Below are positions 58,301-64,000 of a stretch of DNA of 64,000 nucleotides, one piece after another. The position numbers were made by a program, and so were the translations under genes. The notes under the pieces are model-generated. The model did not search any database and was not told where the DNA came from. It worked only from the letters and a program-made list of their open reading frames with translations. The stretch is from Flavobacteriales bacterium UBA6057 (GTDB lineage Bacteria; Bacteroidota; Bacteroidia; Flavobacteriales_G; Salibacteraceae), in assembly GCA_002428995.1 (NCBI GenBank), contig DIYJ01000004.1:248001-312000 (forward strand), read 5' to 3'. Each line of letters starts with the position of its first letter. Positions within the stretch are counted from its first letter, which is position 1.

Positions 58301-58825
58301 CTCCACCTGAAGGTTGTAGTCTGCATAAGTTGCTGCTTCCAGGGACGTTTTTTGACTGATCGCAACGTCCATTCTGTGTCCAGGATTCGGAATCTCAACC
58401 ACGTATTTATCTTGGTAAACCCCACTTGCTGTCTTGTTGACCGAGAGCGTACGGTTGTAATTGGTTGTGGTGACCGTTGATCCGTTCCAGTTGTAAACCG
58501 TGACCACCACATTCACCGAAGCGTTAAAGGCCGCATCACTTTGATCAGTGTCTTCATAGTTGACGGACAGAATCACTTTATTGGACAGGCTTTTAACCGT
58601 GTAGGGGAGAGGTGCACTCGAAACCATGTGCTGGTACCAGGAATCAGACACACTCACCTGGTCGCCTGCTGCAAAATCAGGCCGGTTCACGTGGTTGGAG
58701 AACTTCTCATTGGCCGCTGAGACCATCATCGCACAGCAAACCATTGCAAGTGTGATCCATAGTCGGCAGGTGCTTCTATGCAGAGAAGCGAAGGAGGATT
58801 GAGAGGGGTGAGGTGTCTTGTACAT
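48530..58825 (-). CDS. RHS/YD-repeat giant protein, copy 3, with beta-rich tip
   Basis: This is the most upstream copy in transcription, 3431 residues. The signal peptide (MYKTPHPS...CAMMVSA) is more diverged than the mature N-terminus that follows (ANEKFSNHVNRPDF). Architecture matches the other copies: FN3-like domain, Cys-rich part, NGSFEAD and NGDFELG modules, then the YD shell from about 2098 (YYYDQSGNLVRTVPP, YDELGRMIVSQ, YDASGNRVVKIVKPK). Two more binding-like modules precede the core at about 3090-3170 (YYPFGMLMPGRSY, FGARIYDSRSGKMLSIDP). The core ends VDFMGEGDPP where the other copies have DPDG. The last 257 residues are unique. The ATG lies nine bases after the stop of the small exported gene, so it is the direct continuation of the upstream operon. 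Confidence 0.92.
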   Translation of the reverse strand: MYKTPHPSQSSFASLHRSTCRLWITLAMVCCAMMVSAANEKFSNHVNRPDFAAGDQVSVSDSWYQHMVSSAPLPYTVKSLSNKVILSVNYEDTDQSDAAFNASVNVVVTVYNWNGSTVTTTNYNRTLSVNKTASGVYQDKYVVEIPNPGHRMDVAISQKTSLEAATYADYNLQVEGIIEVERYFDFSTTSIPTGLSYQVVAASGDLRVEWPLIDGAEGYELEWTHVYSNGSVNYPSFHPHDMRINSTRISTTDLSYDIPLLYDEGFIIYRVRGLGRVAANNHTTDIPGRWSSDAYLGACNSASTVNCVPATHRYYFGGHETKLNWQSSVAFIEGGRRKEGIGYYDGSLRGRQNLNKIESDKNVTIDESIYDYAGRPAIQIIPIPILSEKIEHRSNFNQSTSLDAYHASDFDAAPGSGTCVPSPIAMSTQSGAARYYSPVGFSDFGIAEVPDADGYPFTQTVFTPDQTGRSKSASAPGESHRIGSGHETKSFYGKPFQEELDMLFGSEAGYSEFYQKTMDVDANGQVTVAYTDLAGKTIATGIEGAIPSNLTALDDQVSFTLLVDLLNKKDPLDLTGSANNLSVDGKTLSMNTSFALSSAQQVDFDYEMTGTTYSSTCSLTELPDGTPVNINDAFCYECVYDLTLSLKDECGEEYLWRKENAADALHVTSTVGQSVINLLENGTYPDATCPNSNPPAFDTDTDLYFPSGGLASNDGTSNLDLPVGSYTVNKRLTLNEDALNYYTEHYLENNDCLLSYQDFEDQAMTEMDFTGCGQTCEECRDAVNGLLSEGYLQEEVDELLLKCDEMCDDYSTSCKAALNSLLNDVSPNGQYGRLTPGMGTNGGNAVSGGLLSNGNLDPAQYPLSVFSLVNFLPRKNLYVTESVHPNWRNPLIRENNGGITYAHEYRDQFGNPSYVALDEISTGVYEPNITGAPTIINGQPHARPEQLTDLNDFIAEWQPSWANSLVIYHPEHPYYIECIDREMSNDFDHFIMTSSYTDLAAEGYHSVPNLGSTPFILSEDPYYMIEPLEFQAMKYFMQNFSLKDPGAGPSYYSIFDVAKIIANNPSQGSFSNCSSLSTPNTALMTEKEWEIFRGLYISLKQKFLAYRDRVRAINQGYYNGCIGSENFDPFRFNFFGNQNNINNSPIIAQYSISGWPGSPVSQYFNIEQPCNFATAGLYKNKMARFATTAQYLGTEDLDEGGCAHNTGGLGAYANIHQVCEDYVTGYTDHLADKTSASFLKECGLCPVAKDLEVVLNTFANPDNDVLLSGTGSQQVSCLTAGNPYLSFTPALDEAMFGSNDPNNFSFWTGSSNSSGTEVTGTFTKGGSSCSVNLQMVGTNMSSYTVNDIIGFCCMSYAESSASYTYTAGRNFTINAIVDDGNGGTEEVLMEGVTSCLDLLGCEPDIRVCEPTETAKQLQRLLNGLLYNTPPVTQQLFNGFADLSTGLYRHLLNNGLYHQLHQVLGSTATDLDQESLFWDASTTGGILTAWIANYSLSNCQLTMDFGSVNLANVKRIFQIEPNPLLGPNHFTAQIEVHNGTSITYEKISGSSPCLNFGTCQPSAIEAIEDTEPVDIYDCTLTTYASGLNPSSIVPNGPLGGNYYAAGTQSECYYHVEVPGYTGKLKSEVVNTTALKADHAYVQPDGTTKHAYFFYEFADGSKLRVNVWSECDVLANCEGCFYQNLVNNGSFEADDSLSGYTIDPMFKYAWLQNNPNGYNFWGYHHFSVMQDQNLPSAYPVYDHTHPSTSIGNYLAFTILGNINRDMWNHTVSVTPNTDYVFSAWFSRFTIESEEPYVELMMDGNVVETMILDNPVGEWQEIRYTWNSGSSTSVLLELEAQTATPSVIQKLALDDISFGPDCPKLCRSGELMTNGDFELGTSYGFSPAPYLFTHQSLGSFYDHTFPGTGQHGHFLNAWISPGLPSVTVLEQSSINVTPNTDYELELWYNYLNYPHPLTDEMRIMINGVVQEYLPTHTPSPNWHRKKFLWNSGSTTTATITVQYKDPMQYVVGGHIYFDDISFQRYCPPSALICDLQPTPSITEPEPCVTSLLNIAKQNAQGAYEDYIADIEADFQKNLIEKCMTVYEKMNMDYAVSTSRQYTLYYYDQSGNLVRTVPPAGVNLTTATAALAQVKSDRANGTKVWHDKHSKATTYHYNSLNQLIEQTGPDVDNFAGERYASRMWYDELGRMIVSQTSRQRPLNRYGYTRYDDLGRVIESGEIETQSGSGYDVNSIINGQDQVVYASFIAWLNANSKFEVSTTNYDAPVTAIPYAQENLRTRIASEYHELEDDGNPSTYDHATHYSYDIHGHVNRVIQDFPELDHLPDQRYKVTEYTYDLISGNVLDVTYQRGLPDQLHHRYEYDADNRIEHVWVSSDGVIWDEDAHYQYYPHAPMQRMELGQLKVQGIDLAYTLQGWLKGANSNILEASKDISRDGDYEPTNVHRHLPKDQHGFSLSYFNDGTYEDYKPVGSTEFLADLSGSALLTNTTGRSLYNGNINHMITSIGYFMQNGESPMAMRYEYDQLDRLKQARLENDFDRVNNQWGATATAAMDYYVAVDYDKDGNIQALTRNGTTAGSGNLNMDHFTYNYINGRNQLSSVDDAIASGNYTNDLDDQNPGNYDYDAEGYMVMDAKEEIQQIVWTVTGKVNEVIRIGGSTKPDLEFRYDASGNRVVKIVKPKHQGTGALLDQSEWRYTYYVKDASGQTMATYQRTWEAQGGGTYQERLQASEQHLYGSSRLGLRNANTAVALVEFQAQVNGTTLKLEPVSAYTDVLPYSLNSDIRHKRGTKSFELTNHLGNVLTVVSDRTVSNGGTTLIDMDFETMPPGWGNNSSIDNERLKVTTASQFAATVYDLPAAPNKVYTIRLDGDKGSTDTPYLRVQEMPSGNTLYGLLIQNGVNEISFMTQPTTNEIRLRFQRNDAPAGTREFFIDNLLLTESNAVYGEEFGTVGSNWDFTVGGTSTYTVDGVKRIWVSTTADGQGAQLTLNGLDPNKVYHVRGQFQPLDGLSNLRFKVQNNGSWIMDQQVPLVYGAFWDIPFQIEPGTSTAILRFERGGSFSGLKRFILGDFCVVEGEPSQPELPEAEVLAANDYYPFGMLMPGRSYNSPEYRYGFNGAEQDSEIKGNGNSLDFGARIYDSRSGKMLSIDPKTKDYAWQTPYAYHRNSPVRHVDFMGEGDPPSLAIGASFTFQFANYKGRMQGHLRVGGYAGIGFDKFQAAVNYSTSSALFDTQLSFSAATPYNYSYSVGEIASGTGSIAQQKPFGVEFDNPLYSTMSKYGIEDQTGDESSFIGLSYQMNLSSGESKLSLVNATLLIDTPKPNSFTKLSYKGPSSSDLMKFNKGKSQNRLSLERNAKLALTRKKTSMEVYKYSVSKQTFKYSQDLTNYQFIKLGKDAPYQMVYKGGYKTFKPEGNVKKGLKEGVDLLKGLNKKKDDESK

Positions 58826-58834
58826 GGTCTCGTC

Positions 58835-59530
58835 CTAAAAGAGTTGATTGACGAAGTCGTAGGTCTTGTATTCAGGAAGTGGTTTCCATTCACCATCTTC
58901 CCTGGCCAGGTAGTTTTTGTAGTCGAGCTCTTTGGCTGAGCGCTTAGAGCTCGTGTCGTAGTTGCTGTAGGCTACTTCAATGCGCGGTTGTTCCGAAGAT
59001 TCGCTTCCTGTTTTGATGTGCATGACCAGGCGTGTTACCCAGTGGGTGTTCACATCGAAGTACAGTTCATAGCTGTCGATAGGGCTTTTGAGCAGGTAGC
59101 CTGAAAGGGTGTACCGGGCTTCTTCTGCACCTATCATTTCTCGCTTTACTTCTCGAAACAGAGTGAGGATGCTGTCGAGCTTTTCCATCGGCAGCGCCCC
59201 TGTCATGGGATCACCCACCTTGCGGCCCAACAGAACCATTTCGTTCAACTCATGATCCACCTTGAAGAAGTATTCTTCCGTCTCCACGGTTTCCATTTGC
59301 CCTAGTTTATGAGCGATGAGGTTTCCCGCCTTGGTCACACTCCCCATTAGCTGCTCATAAGGTTCAGTAGCTTTCGAATTCTCGAAGTATTGGTACTCTA
59401 CGTCAAAGGCCAGATGTTTAGCTACCTGATAGTTCTGACTGATTTTCGAGAACTCTTCAGCGCGCTCCTGGGCATAGGCAACCTGCCAACCCAGCACGAG
59501 TACGGTCAATCCAATGATGATCTTGTTCAT
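58835..59530 (-). CDS. Small exported protein of unknown function upstream of the RHS array
   Basis: The product has 231 residues, with signal peptide MNKIIIGLTVLVLGWQVAYAQ. The mature part is beta-rich and charged (FDVEYQYFENSKATEPY, EEYFFKVDHELNEMVLL, IDSYELYFDVNTHWVTRLVMHI). This pattern vaguely recalls LolA/LolB-like half-barrels, but no family is firmly recognised. It lies six bases after the gene at 59537-60625 and nine bases before RHS copy 3. It is therefore part of the same transcription unit and may be a chaperone or export partner for the giant proteins; that role is inferred. Its last 22 codons are echoed as decayed stubs in front of RHS copies 2 and 1, so this gene lay inside the duplicated segment. 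Confidence 0.75.
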   Translation of the reverse strand: MNKIIIGLTVLVLGWQVAYAQERAEEFSKISQNYQVAKHLAFDVEYQYFENSKATEPYEQLMGSVTKAGNLIAHKLGQMETVETEEYFFKVDHELNEMVLLGRKVGDPMTGALPMEKLDSILTLFREVKREMIGAEEARYTLSGYLLKSPIDSYELYFDVNTHWVTRLVMHIKTGSESSEQPRIEVAYSNYDTSSKRSAKELDYKNYLAREDGEWKPLPEYKTYDFVNQLF

Positions 59531-59536
59531 GGCTGA

Positions 59537-60625
59537 TTAGTTCGGGTTGTATTGGTTTTCACGGGTTTCGGTCACCGTCATTTTGCCACGTTCCGTTTCC
59601 TTCTTCGTTCGGATCAGCTTGCCTTCCTCATCGTATTCATAGAGGGTCGCATAGTTGTTGGCATCGAGCTCAGCCACCAGTCGCTGACTGATGGGATCGT
59701 AGACATAACTGACCATGTTACCATCTACAGGAAAGACCCGGATGTCATCAAAGAATACTACGTCTCCCTGGCTGTTTGTGCTTTTGAGGCGCAGTGATAA
59801 GAAGGTTGTGTTTGTGGGTATAGTGAATACCGCTTCAATCCGCTGCCATTCATCGATCACCGCTCCAGATGGAGTAAAAGGACCGGCCGTGCCGATGACT
59901 GCATTTCCGGCATCTTCAAATACCAGCTCAATGGCAGGATCAGTGAAGGTGGTTTTGCCGATCGGATTGTCTTCTCTGGCCCAGCCGCTCACCACGTAAG
60001 ATGATTCCTCGAAGGGTGCAAAGGATTGCAGGCAAAGGTTCTGCTGATAGTTAGGGTCGCTCAGCACAAAAGCATCGAAGTCAACCATGTTATCGAACGA
60101 TATGCCACTGGTATAATTCAGCTCGATCCACAGGTAGTCATAGTTGCCGGCAGGATTGATGGTGATCGTAGTCTGTTGCCAGCTAGTATTCGTAACCACT
60201 GGAGAGGTATAAACCGCCTGATGATTGTAGTTGCTAATGTTGGAACTGGGCAATGGCAATCCCCCATTAGGATCTTCTACCAGAAAGATTCGGATTTGTG
60301 CATGCTGGCCCGCTGCAGGCAAGGCAGCATAAGAAAATGTGAGATCCAAAGGACCCGCTGATGTCAGGTTAATGGGAGTGTATATGACCGGGCGTATATC
60401 GGGAGAAGTGCCATCTACAATGAGCCTGGACAAATAGTCGAAATTGTCAGCGCAGTTTGGGGAACAATTCTCGCGTGTTACTCCATTGATCTTACCCCAG
60501 TGCTTTGCTACTTCACTACCTGAAGTAGGGGCAAGTTCAAAGCTTCCGTTCTGAACAAGGTTGGCGAGCAACATGGTTGGCAGAAGGCTCAGCCCCAGCA
60601 GCAAAAAGGATTTCTTGATTGACAT
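59537..60625 (-). CDS. Carbohydrate-binding-like protein with one C-terminal YD repeat
   Basis: The product has 362 residues, with signal peptide MSIKKSFLLLGLSLLPTMLLA. Residues about 22-195 form an NGSFE-type module (NLVQNGSFELAP, LTFSYAALPAAGQHAQIRIF, TTITINPAGNYDYLWIELNY). A second module of the same type follows at about 200-305 (WQRIEAVFTIPTNTTFLSL, FFDDIRVFPVDG). Residues 308-345 are a YD/RHS-like repeat (YVYDPISQRLVAELD, LYEYDEEGKLIRTKKETERG). The protein ends shortly after, without a core or tip. It begins 12 bases after the stop of the large protein upstream. The layout suggests a piece of an RHS-associated surface complex, or a protein that is fused to the preceding one in relatives. 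Function is inferred only from the modules. Confidence 0.8.
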   Translation of the reverse strand: MSIKKSFLLLGLSLLPTMLLANLVQNGSFELAPTSGSEVAKHWGKINGVTRENCSPNCADNFDYLSRLIVDGTSPDIRPVIYTPINLTSAGPLDLTFSYAALPAAGQHAQIRIFLVEDPNGGLPLPSSNISNYNHQAVYTSPVVTNTSWQQTTITINPAGNYDYLWIELNYTSGISFDNMVDFDAFVLSDPNYQQNLCLQSFAPFEESSYVVSGWAREDNPIGKTTFTDPAIELVFEDAGNAVIGTAGPFTPSGAVIDEWQRIEAVFTIPTNTTFLSLRLKSTNSQGDVVFFDDIRVFPVDGNMVSYVYDPISQRLVAELDANNYATLYEYDEEGKLIRTKKETERGKMTVTETRENQYNPN

Positions 60626-60637
60626 GTCAGTGTGTTT

Positions 60638-63600
60638 TTAGGGTTTGATCTTCTTGGTTAATTCGAGCGAACTTCCAGGGCTCACTTTAATGCTTCTGCG
60701 CCCGGTGTGTGAAGCTTCTTCTACCACATTAGCGGCTTCGTGACGGAAGCTGAAGTGATCGATGTTGCAGTCATCGTAGTCATAGTCTTCGAAGCCATCG
60801 TAGCCGATTTCACGATGCTGGGCATTGCTTCCCATTGCCTTTTGAACCAGCTTGGCATAGCCATAGGTGGCTGCGTTGTACACATCGATGGCGTTCTTGC
60901 TCTCCAGCTCTTTTCCATCGGCACTGTAGATGGTGAGCTCCTCAGGGCTTTGCCAGCCGGTGTTGTTGGCTGTCCATGTGCCACCACTGTAGTTCCAGAA
61001 AGGACTGAAGTTGGTGTACTGGCCATCGTTTCTGAGGTTGATCACTGGATTGTAAGCTGCACCATGATTGTTGGCGGTGAGCGTCTGCTGGCGATCTGCC
61101 AGGTAAGCCCAGCTGCGATTCGAGCGCCAAATTCCGTTCGCCAGGTAGCTGATCCTCCACTGATTGATGGTGCCTTTGAGCCCACACTCGCAGAAAGCCA
61201 ACCAGTCGTCATCGTATTCTATCGCTGAGGCTTCCAGAATGGGAATAGAACTGAAGTCCAGGCTTCCTCCAGCGATTGGATTCTCGAAAGAGACTACTGT
61301 TCCGATCGAAGAGCTTTGTTGGTTTTTACGTCCTGAACGGATCACCTTCACAAATCCGGTGAAGGCGACATTGGTACCCGACATGTTGTAGGCGTTCAGG
61401 TTTCCAAAGTTATCGCGGAGGATGACGGCTTCGTTGCCCAGGTTAGCACCCCAAAGGACTCGGTCACCCTCCACGAAATAGGCGTTAAGATTTGCGTTTA
61501 CAGTGGTCGCTTCGAACAAAGCTCCCTGGTTTTTATAGGCCGGCCCCATGCGGTCGTATGCCCAGTGTGCCGGATAGTTGAATTTGTAAACCTTGTTGTT
61601 GATTCCCGCTGCTGCGGAGGCCCAGGGATCAGTGTTATCGAAGTACTGGTTTGTCACTTCGGTCAACATCACCTCGCCCGTTTCTGCATCTACAGCCAGG
61701 TTAGAGGTGAATACACGTCCACCATTGTTTTCAGCTATGGTACGTTCGAGCAGACCGTGACGCTGGATCACCTTGGTAACAGTAGCAGAGCGGAACCGCG
61801 TTTGATCCGAACTGTACTTCGGCAGAATGATCGGGATAGGAATCGGGAACCAGCCCACAGGAATTCCATCCGTGTTCACATTCAATCCACCGGAGGTAGT
61901 AGAAGAGGACTGCTCACGAAAATCAACTGTGATGTCATAGTCTACTCCGATCAATTGGTTCGATACCGTTCCGTCAGCTGCGATGGCCGGGAACTCGTTG
62001 CTTAACTGCTTGGCTCCTTCGGTTTTGTAGATGTGCTGGGTTTTGGAAATGAGGTATCCTTCACCATGCACCTCTTCACCTTTTGGCTTCCCGTGCATGT
62101 CGTTCAGTTCCACTACAAATCCTTGAGATGCAGTCATGTAATCCTGTGATTTGAGGTTGAGGAAACTCAGGATTGGACTCGGTCGCTTTCGGATGGACTT
62201 GATCGGTGTTTGCTTCGTGATCACCGGGAAGTCCTTCGCGGTGTAGAACGTCTTCTTGGTGTATCCTAATGACAGTACATTCGATTCTTTGCCGCTGATC
62301 TGCCGGATGGTGACCTGGCTGTATCCTACAGATGCACTGGGGAACAGAGATTCACCGATGGGCTTCTCGATCATGTAGCGTTGATCTGGCTTCAGGAAGC
62401 TCTTCTTTTCGTTGTAGAGTGGAACCTTGAAGGGGTTTTCGTCTCCGCCCATCATGGGTTCGTAAGAAGCTACACCGCTGCTGATGGTGCGTCCATTTTC
62501 AGTGATGGTGTAGTCGTATTCCTGACCGTAGTAGGCGTTACCGTGCGAATAGTTCAGATCCATTTTCGACTTCCAGGCATCAGACATCAGCAGCCGCTTC
62601 ACCCGGCTTCCACCGCCTTTCTTAAACCCCGAGGGGTGGAAGAGCCGGATGAACGACTTATCCGCGATGAACTGATATCCCTGCTTCCTTCTGCGCATGA
62701 TTTTATTGGGGCCTTTCAGCAATTCCTCGAAGGAGGAAAAAGCAGTGGCGATGGCCTTGAGCACTTCTTCAAAGCCTGTAGCGTTAGGTGTTGGTTTGTC
62801 ATAAGCCAGATGAGGCAAATGCATGAGTGCGTAGTTCCAGGCCGATTGGGAAATCGGACTTACCTGGTCACTCGATCCGCTGTCGTGGATGTCTGCAGAT
62901 TTCACCTTTACAACTCCGTAGAGTCCTCCACTTCCATCATCGCTGACTTCGCAATGAATGAAGTCGATTTCCGCGTACCCGGGAACAAATTCATAGGAAC
63001 CTCCACCTTTCTTCTCGATGTCCACCAGGAACTTGAAATACAGGTACTCCAATGGCTTACCGTCCGCTGTCGTCAGATACTGTTGACGGAAGCGAGTGCT
63101 TCGTTGAGCAGGCGATAGGCTTGTGTATTCCGAGGTATTGGGAAGGGCAAACTTGAGGTAGAGGTAGGGGCTTTTCTGCGGATCGCTGTCATCCCATAGC
63201 TCTTCCTTGAAGTCAGTGCTCTGATTTGTTGTCGGATCATTCGAAACACCTGCAAGCTTGAGCATAGACATGGCTCGCTTGTCCTGAACGTAGGCATAGT
63301 CATCACTTTCATACTGAATGAAGATGTCTCCTCCGGAAGGTAACCCGATCTTGGTCAGGTTCCAGGCTGTGGCAGATTCATCCGCTTCATGTACACCTGT
63401 CAATGTATTAGACGCCCATTGCTCTGTGTAAGGGAATTCACCATTTGTGAGTGGGTTACTGAGTTTGCAGTCATTGAAGGGGACTTCCTTGTAGTTGCCC
63501 CACCGATCGTAGCCCTTCATATGATAATCCGGGTTGATCACATCAACCGTATTATTCTCTACGTTAGATGGGTTCCATATCTGGCCATAGTCGAAGGTGT

Positions 63601-64000
63601 ATTTCCGTGAATCTCCCTTGTTGGTAGTTCCAAAGGTGAAGTACACGCTCTTGAGGGTCAGCTTTCCTTGTCCGCTTGCGGTGCTGTTCGTGGATCCAGC
63701 GCAGAGCGAGTAGTCATACTCGAAGTGAACGGTTTTGATGGGGACAGCACTTCCTCCATTGGCGGCTCTGTCAGCCCTGGAATACAATCGAATCTCGTCC
63801 AGGCGATAGAAGCTTTGGCTGCCATCTACGCCACCATTTGGTCCCTGCACTCCCTTTGCATCAAGACGCTCAGAAAGGACGAACTCGGCCACGTGGGTTT
63901 TGGTCTCGATGCTGTGCACATACCATACATCTTTTGTTCCATAGATGTAGTTCGCACGATCGTCTCCGTTCGGGCCGGTGGTTGATTTCTTGCCTTCGTT
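60638..64000 (-). CDS. Large RHS-associated surface protein, C-terminal 1120 residues (5' end off window)
   Basis: The frame is open through the right edge (NEGKKSTTGPNGDDRANYIYG... before the first internal start codon), so the true start lies outside. The visible part has beta-rich segments typical of the large proteins encoded before RHS genes in Bacteroidota: FRLDEIRLYSRAD, VHFEYDYSLC, KYTFDYGQIWNP, WNLTKIGLPSGGDIFIQYE and YAYVQDKRAMSML. Later segments have Gly/Asn-rich strands (YKFNYPAHWAYDRMGPAY, VILRDNFGNLNAYNM). The end is a module with DGFEDYDYDDC and TGRRSIKVSPGSSLEL. No catalytic site is recognised. It is the first visible gene of the operon that ends in the three RHS copies, and a structural or scaffold role on the cell surface is likely but inferred. 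Confidence 0.75.
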   Translation of the reverse strand, partial: NEGKKSTTGPNGDDRANYIYGTKDVWYVHSIETKTHVAEFVLSERLDAKGVQGPNGGVDGSQSFYRLDEIRLYSRADRAANGGSAVPIKTVHFEYDYSLCAGSTNSTASGQGKLTLKSVYFTFGTTNKGDSRKYTFDYGQIWNPSNVENNTVDVINPDYHMKGYDRWGNYKEVPFNDCKLSNPLTNGEFPYTEQWASNTLTGVHEADESATAWNLTKIGLPSGGDIFIQYESDDYAYVQDKRAMSMLKLAGVSNDPTTNQSTDFKEELWDDSDPQKSPYLYLKFALPNTSEYTSLSPAQRSTRFRQQYLTTADGKPLEYLYFKFLVDIEKKGGGSYEFVPGYAEIDFIHCEVSDDGSGGLYGVVKVKSADIHDSGSSDQVSPISQSAWNYALMHLPHLAYDKPTPNATGFEEVLKAIATAFSSFEELLKGPNKIMRRRKQGYQFIADKSFIRLFHPSGFKKGGGSRVKRLLMSDAWKSKMDLNYSHGNAYYGQEYDYTITENGRTISSGVASYEPMMGGDENPFKVPLYNEKKSFLKPDQRYMIEKPIGESLFPSASVGYSQVTIRQISGKESNVLSLGYTKKTFYTAKDFPVITKQTPIKSIRKRPSPILSFLNLKSQDYMTASQGFVVELNDMHGKPKGEEVHGEGYLISKTQHIYKTEGAKQLSNEFPAIAADGTVSNQLIGVDYDITVDFREQSSSTTSGGLNVNTDGIPVGWFPIPIPIILPKYSSDQTRFRSATVTKVIQRHGLLERTIAENNGGRVFTSNLAVDAETGEVMLTEVTNQYFDNTDPWASAAAGINNKVYKFNYPAHWAYDRMGPAYKNQGALFEATTVNANLNAYFVEGDRVLWGANLGNEAVILRDNFGNLNAYNMSGTNVAFTGFVKVIRSGRKNQQSSSIGTVVSFENPIAGGSLDFSSIPILEASAIEYDDDWLAFCECGLKGTINQWRISYLANGIWRSNRSWAYLADRQQTLTANNHGAAYNPVINLRNDGQYTNFSPFWNYSGGTWTANNTGWQSPEELTIYSADGKELESKNAIDVYNAATYGYAKLVQKAMGSNAQHREIGYDGFEDYDYDDCNIDHFSFRHEAANVVEEASHTGRRSIKVSPGSSLELTKKIKP

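Larger units (their letters stand above)
27688..58837 (-). repeat. Tandem triplication of a ~10.3-kb unit (gene-tail stub plus RHS gene)
   Basis: Three head-to-tail units run from 58837 down to 27688. Each unit has the 3' end of the small exported gene (intact at 58835, stubs at 48304 and 37912), nine bases, an ATG, a shared scaffold of about 3,170-3,190 codons, and a private tip. Unit lengths differ by less than about 300 bases. Confidence 0.85.

Noticed and set aside
62381..63118. Plus-strand open frame of 245 codons
   Set aside because: It is antisense to the large RHS-associated protein, whose frame is continuous and has protein-like composition; the antisense frame has none.
59537..64000. 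Possible frameshift splitting one large gene into 60638-64000 and 59537-60625
   Set aside because: The second gene has its own signal peptide directly after its ATG and a 12-base gap from the first stop, so it is an independent gene here even if relatives carry a fusion.

Overview
The window looks like a chromosome segment of a Bacteroidota bacterium, most likely a marine or aquatic member of the Flavobacteriales. Four genes end in Por-type (type A) secretion tails and one ends in the gliding-motility-associated type B tail, so the cell should have a type IX secretion system (T9SS). Promoters that can be read fit the Bacteroidota pattern TTG-N19-TAnnTTTG. Two genes encode beta-propeller sensors of the LytS/LytTR style common in this phylum. 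Base composition is close to balanced by eye. No rRNA, tRNA, CRISPR array or transposase was seen.

Layout. 1-1492 (minus) is the N-terminal part of a propeller sensor that runs off the left edge. 2250-8813 (plus) is a giant choice-of-anchor-L/PKD-repeat surface protein. 8979-12849 (plus) holds a small envelope protein, an alpha/beta-hydrolase lipoprotein, a TetR regulator with matching operator-like sites, an NAD(P)-dependent reductase and a four-helix membrane protein. 12967-15336 (minus) is a triple-DUF4397 T9SS cargo protein. It is divergent from an ECF sigma factor and its overlapping partner, which looks like an anti-sigma factor spanning both membranes (15451-17465). 17497-21159 (minus) is a LytTR regulator/histidine kinase pair. 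21375-27486 (minus) holds three T9SS cargo genes, two of them tandem paralogues.

The most striking part is 27688-64000, all on the minus strand. Transcription enters from the right edge through a large RHS-associated protein (partial), a carbohydrate-binding/YD-repeat protein and a small exported protein. It then reaches three consecutive RHS/YD-repeat genes of about 10.3 kb each (3431, 3414 and 3404 residues). These share almost the whole scaffold, but each ends in an unrelated C-terminal tip of 213-257 residues: a beta-rich tip of unclear function, a metzincin-like zinc protease (HExxHxxGxxH) and a HEIGH zinc protease. No immunity-like gene lies between or after them. The two spacers between copies keep decayed 3' ends of the small upstream gene, which marks the duplication unit. 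Blocks of about 90-100 identical bases between copies 2 and 3 suggest gene conversion. The reading offered here is a tandem tip-swapped array of exported polymorphic effectors with extracellular targets. The function is inferred; the architecture is directly visible.
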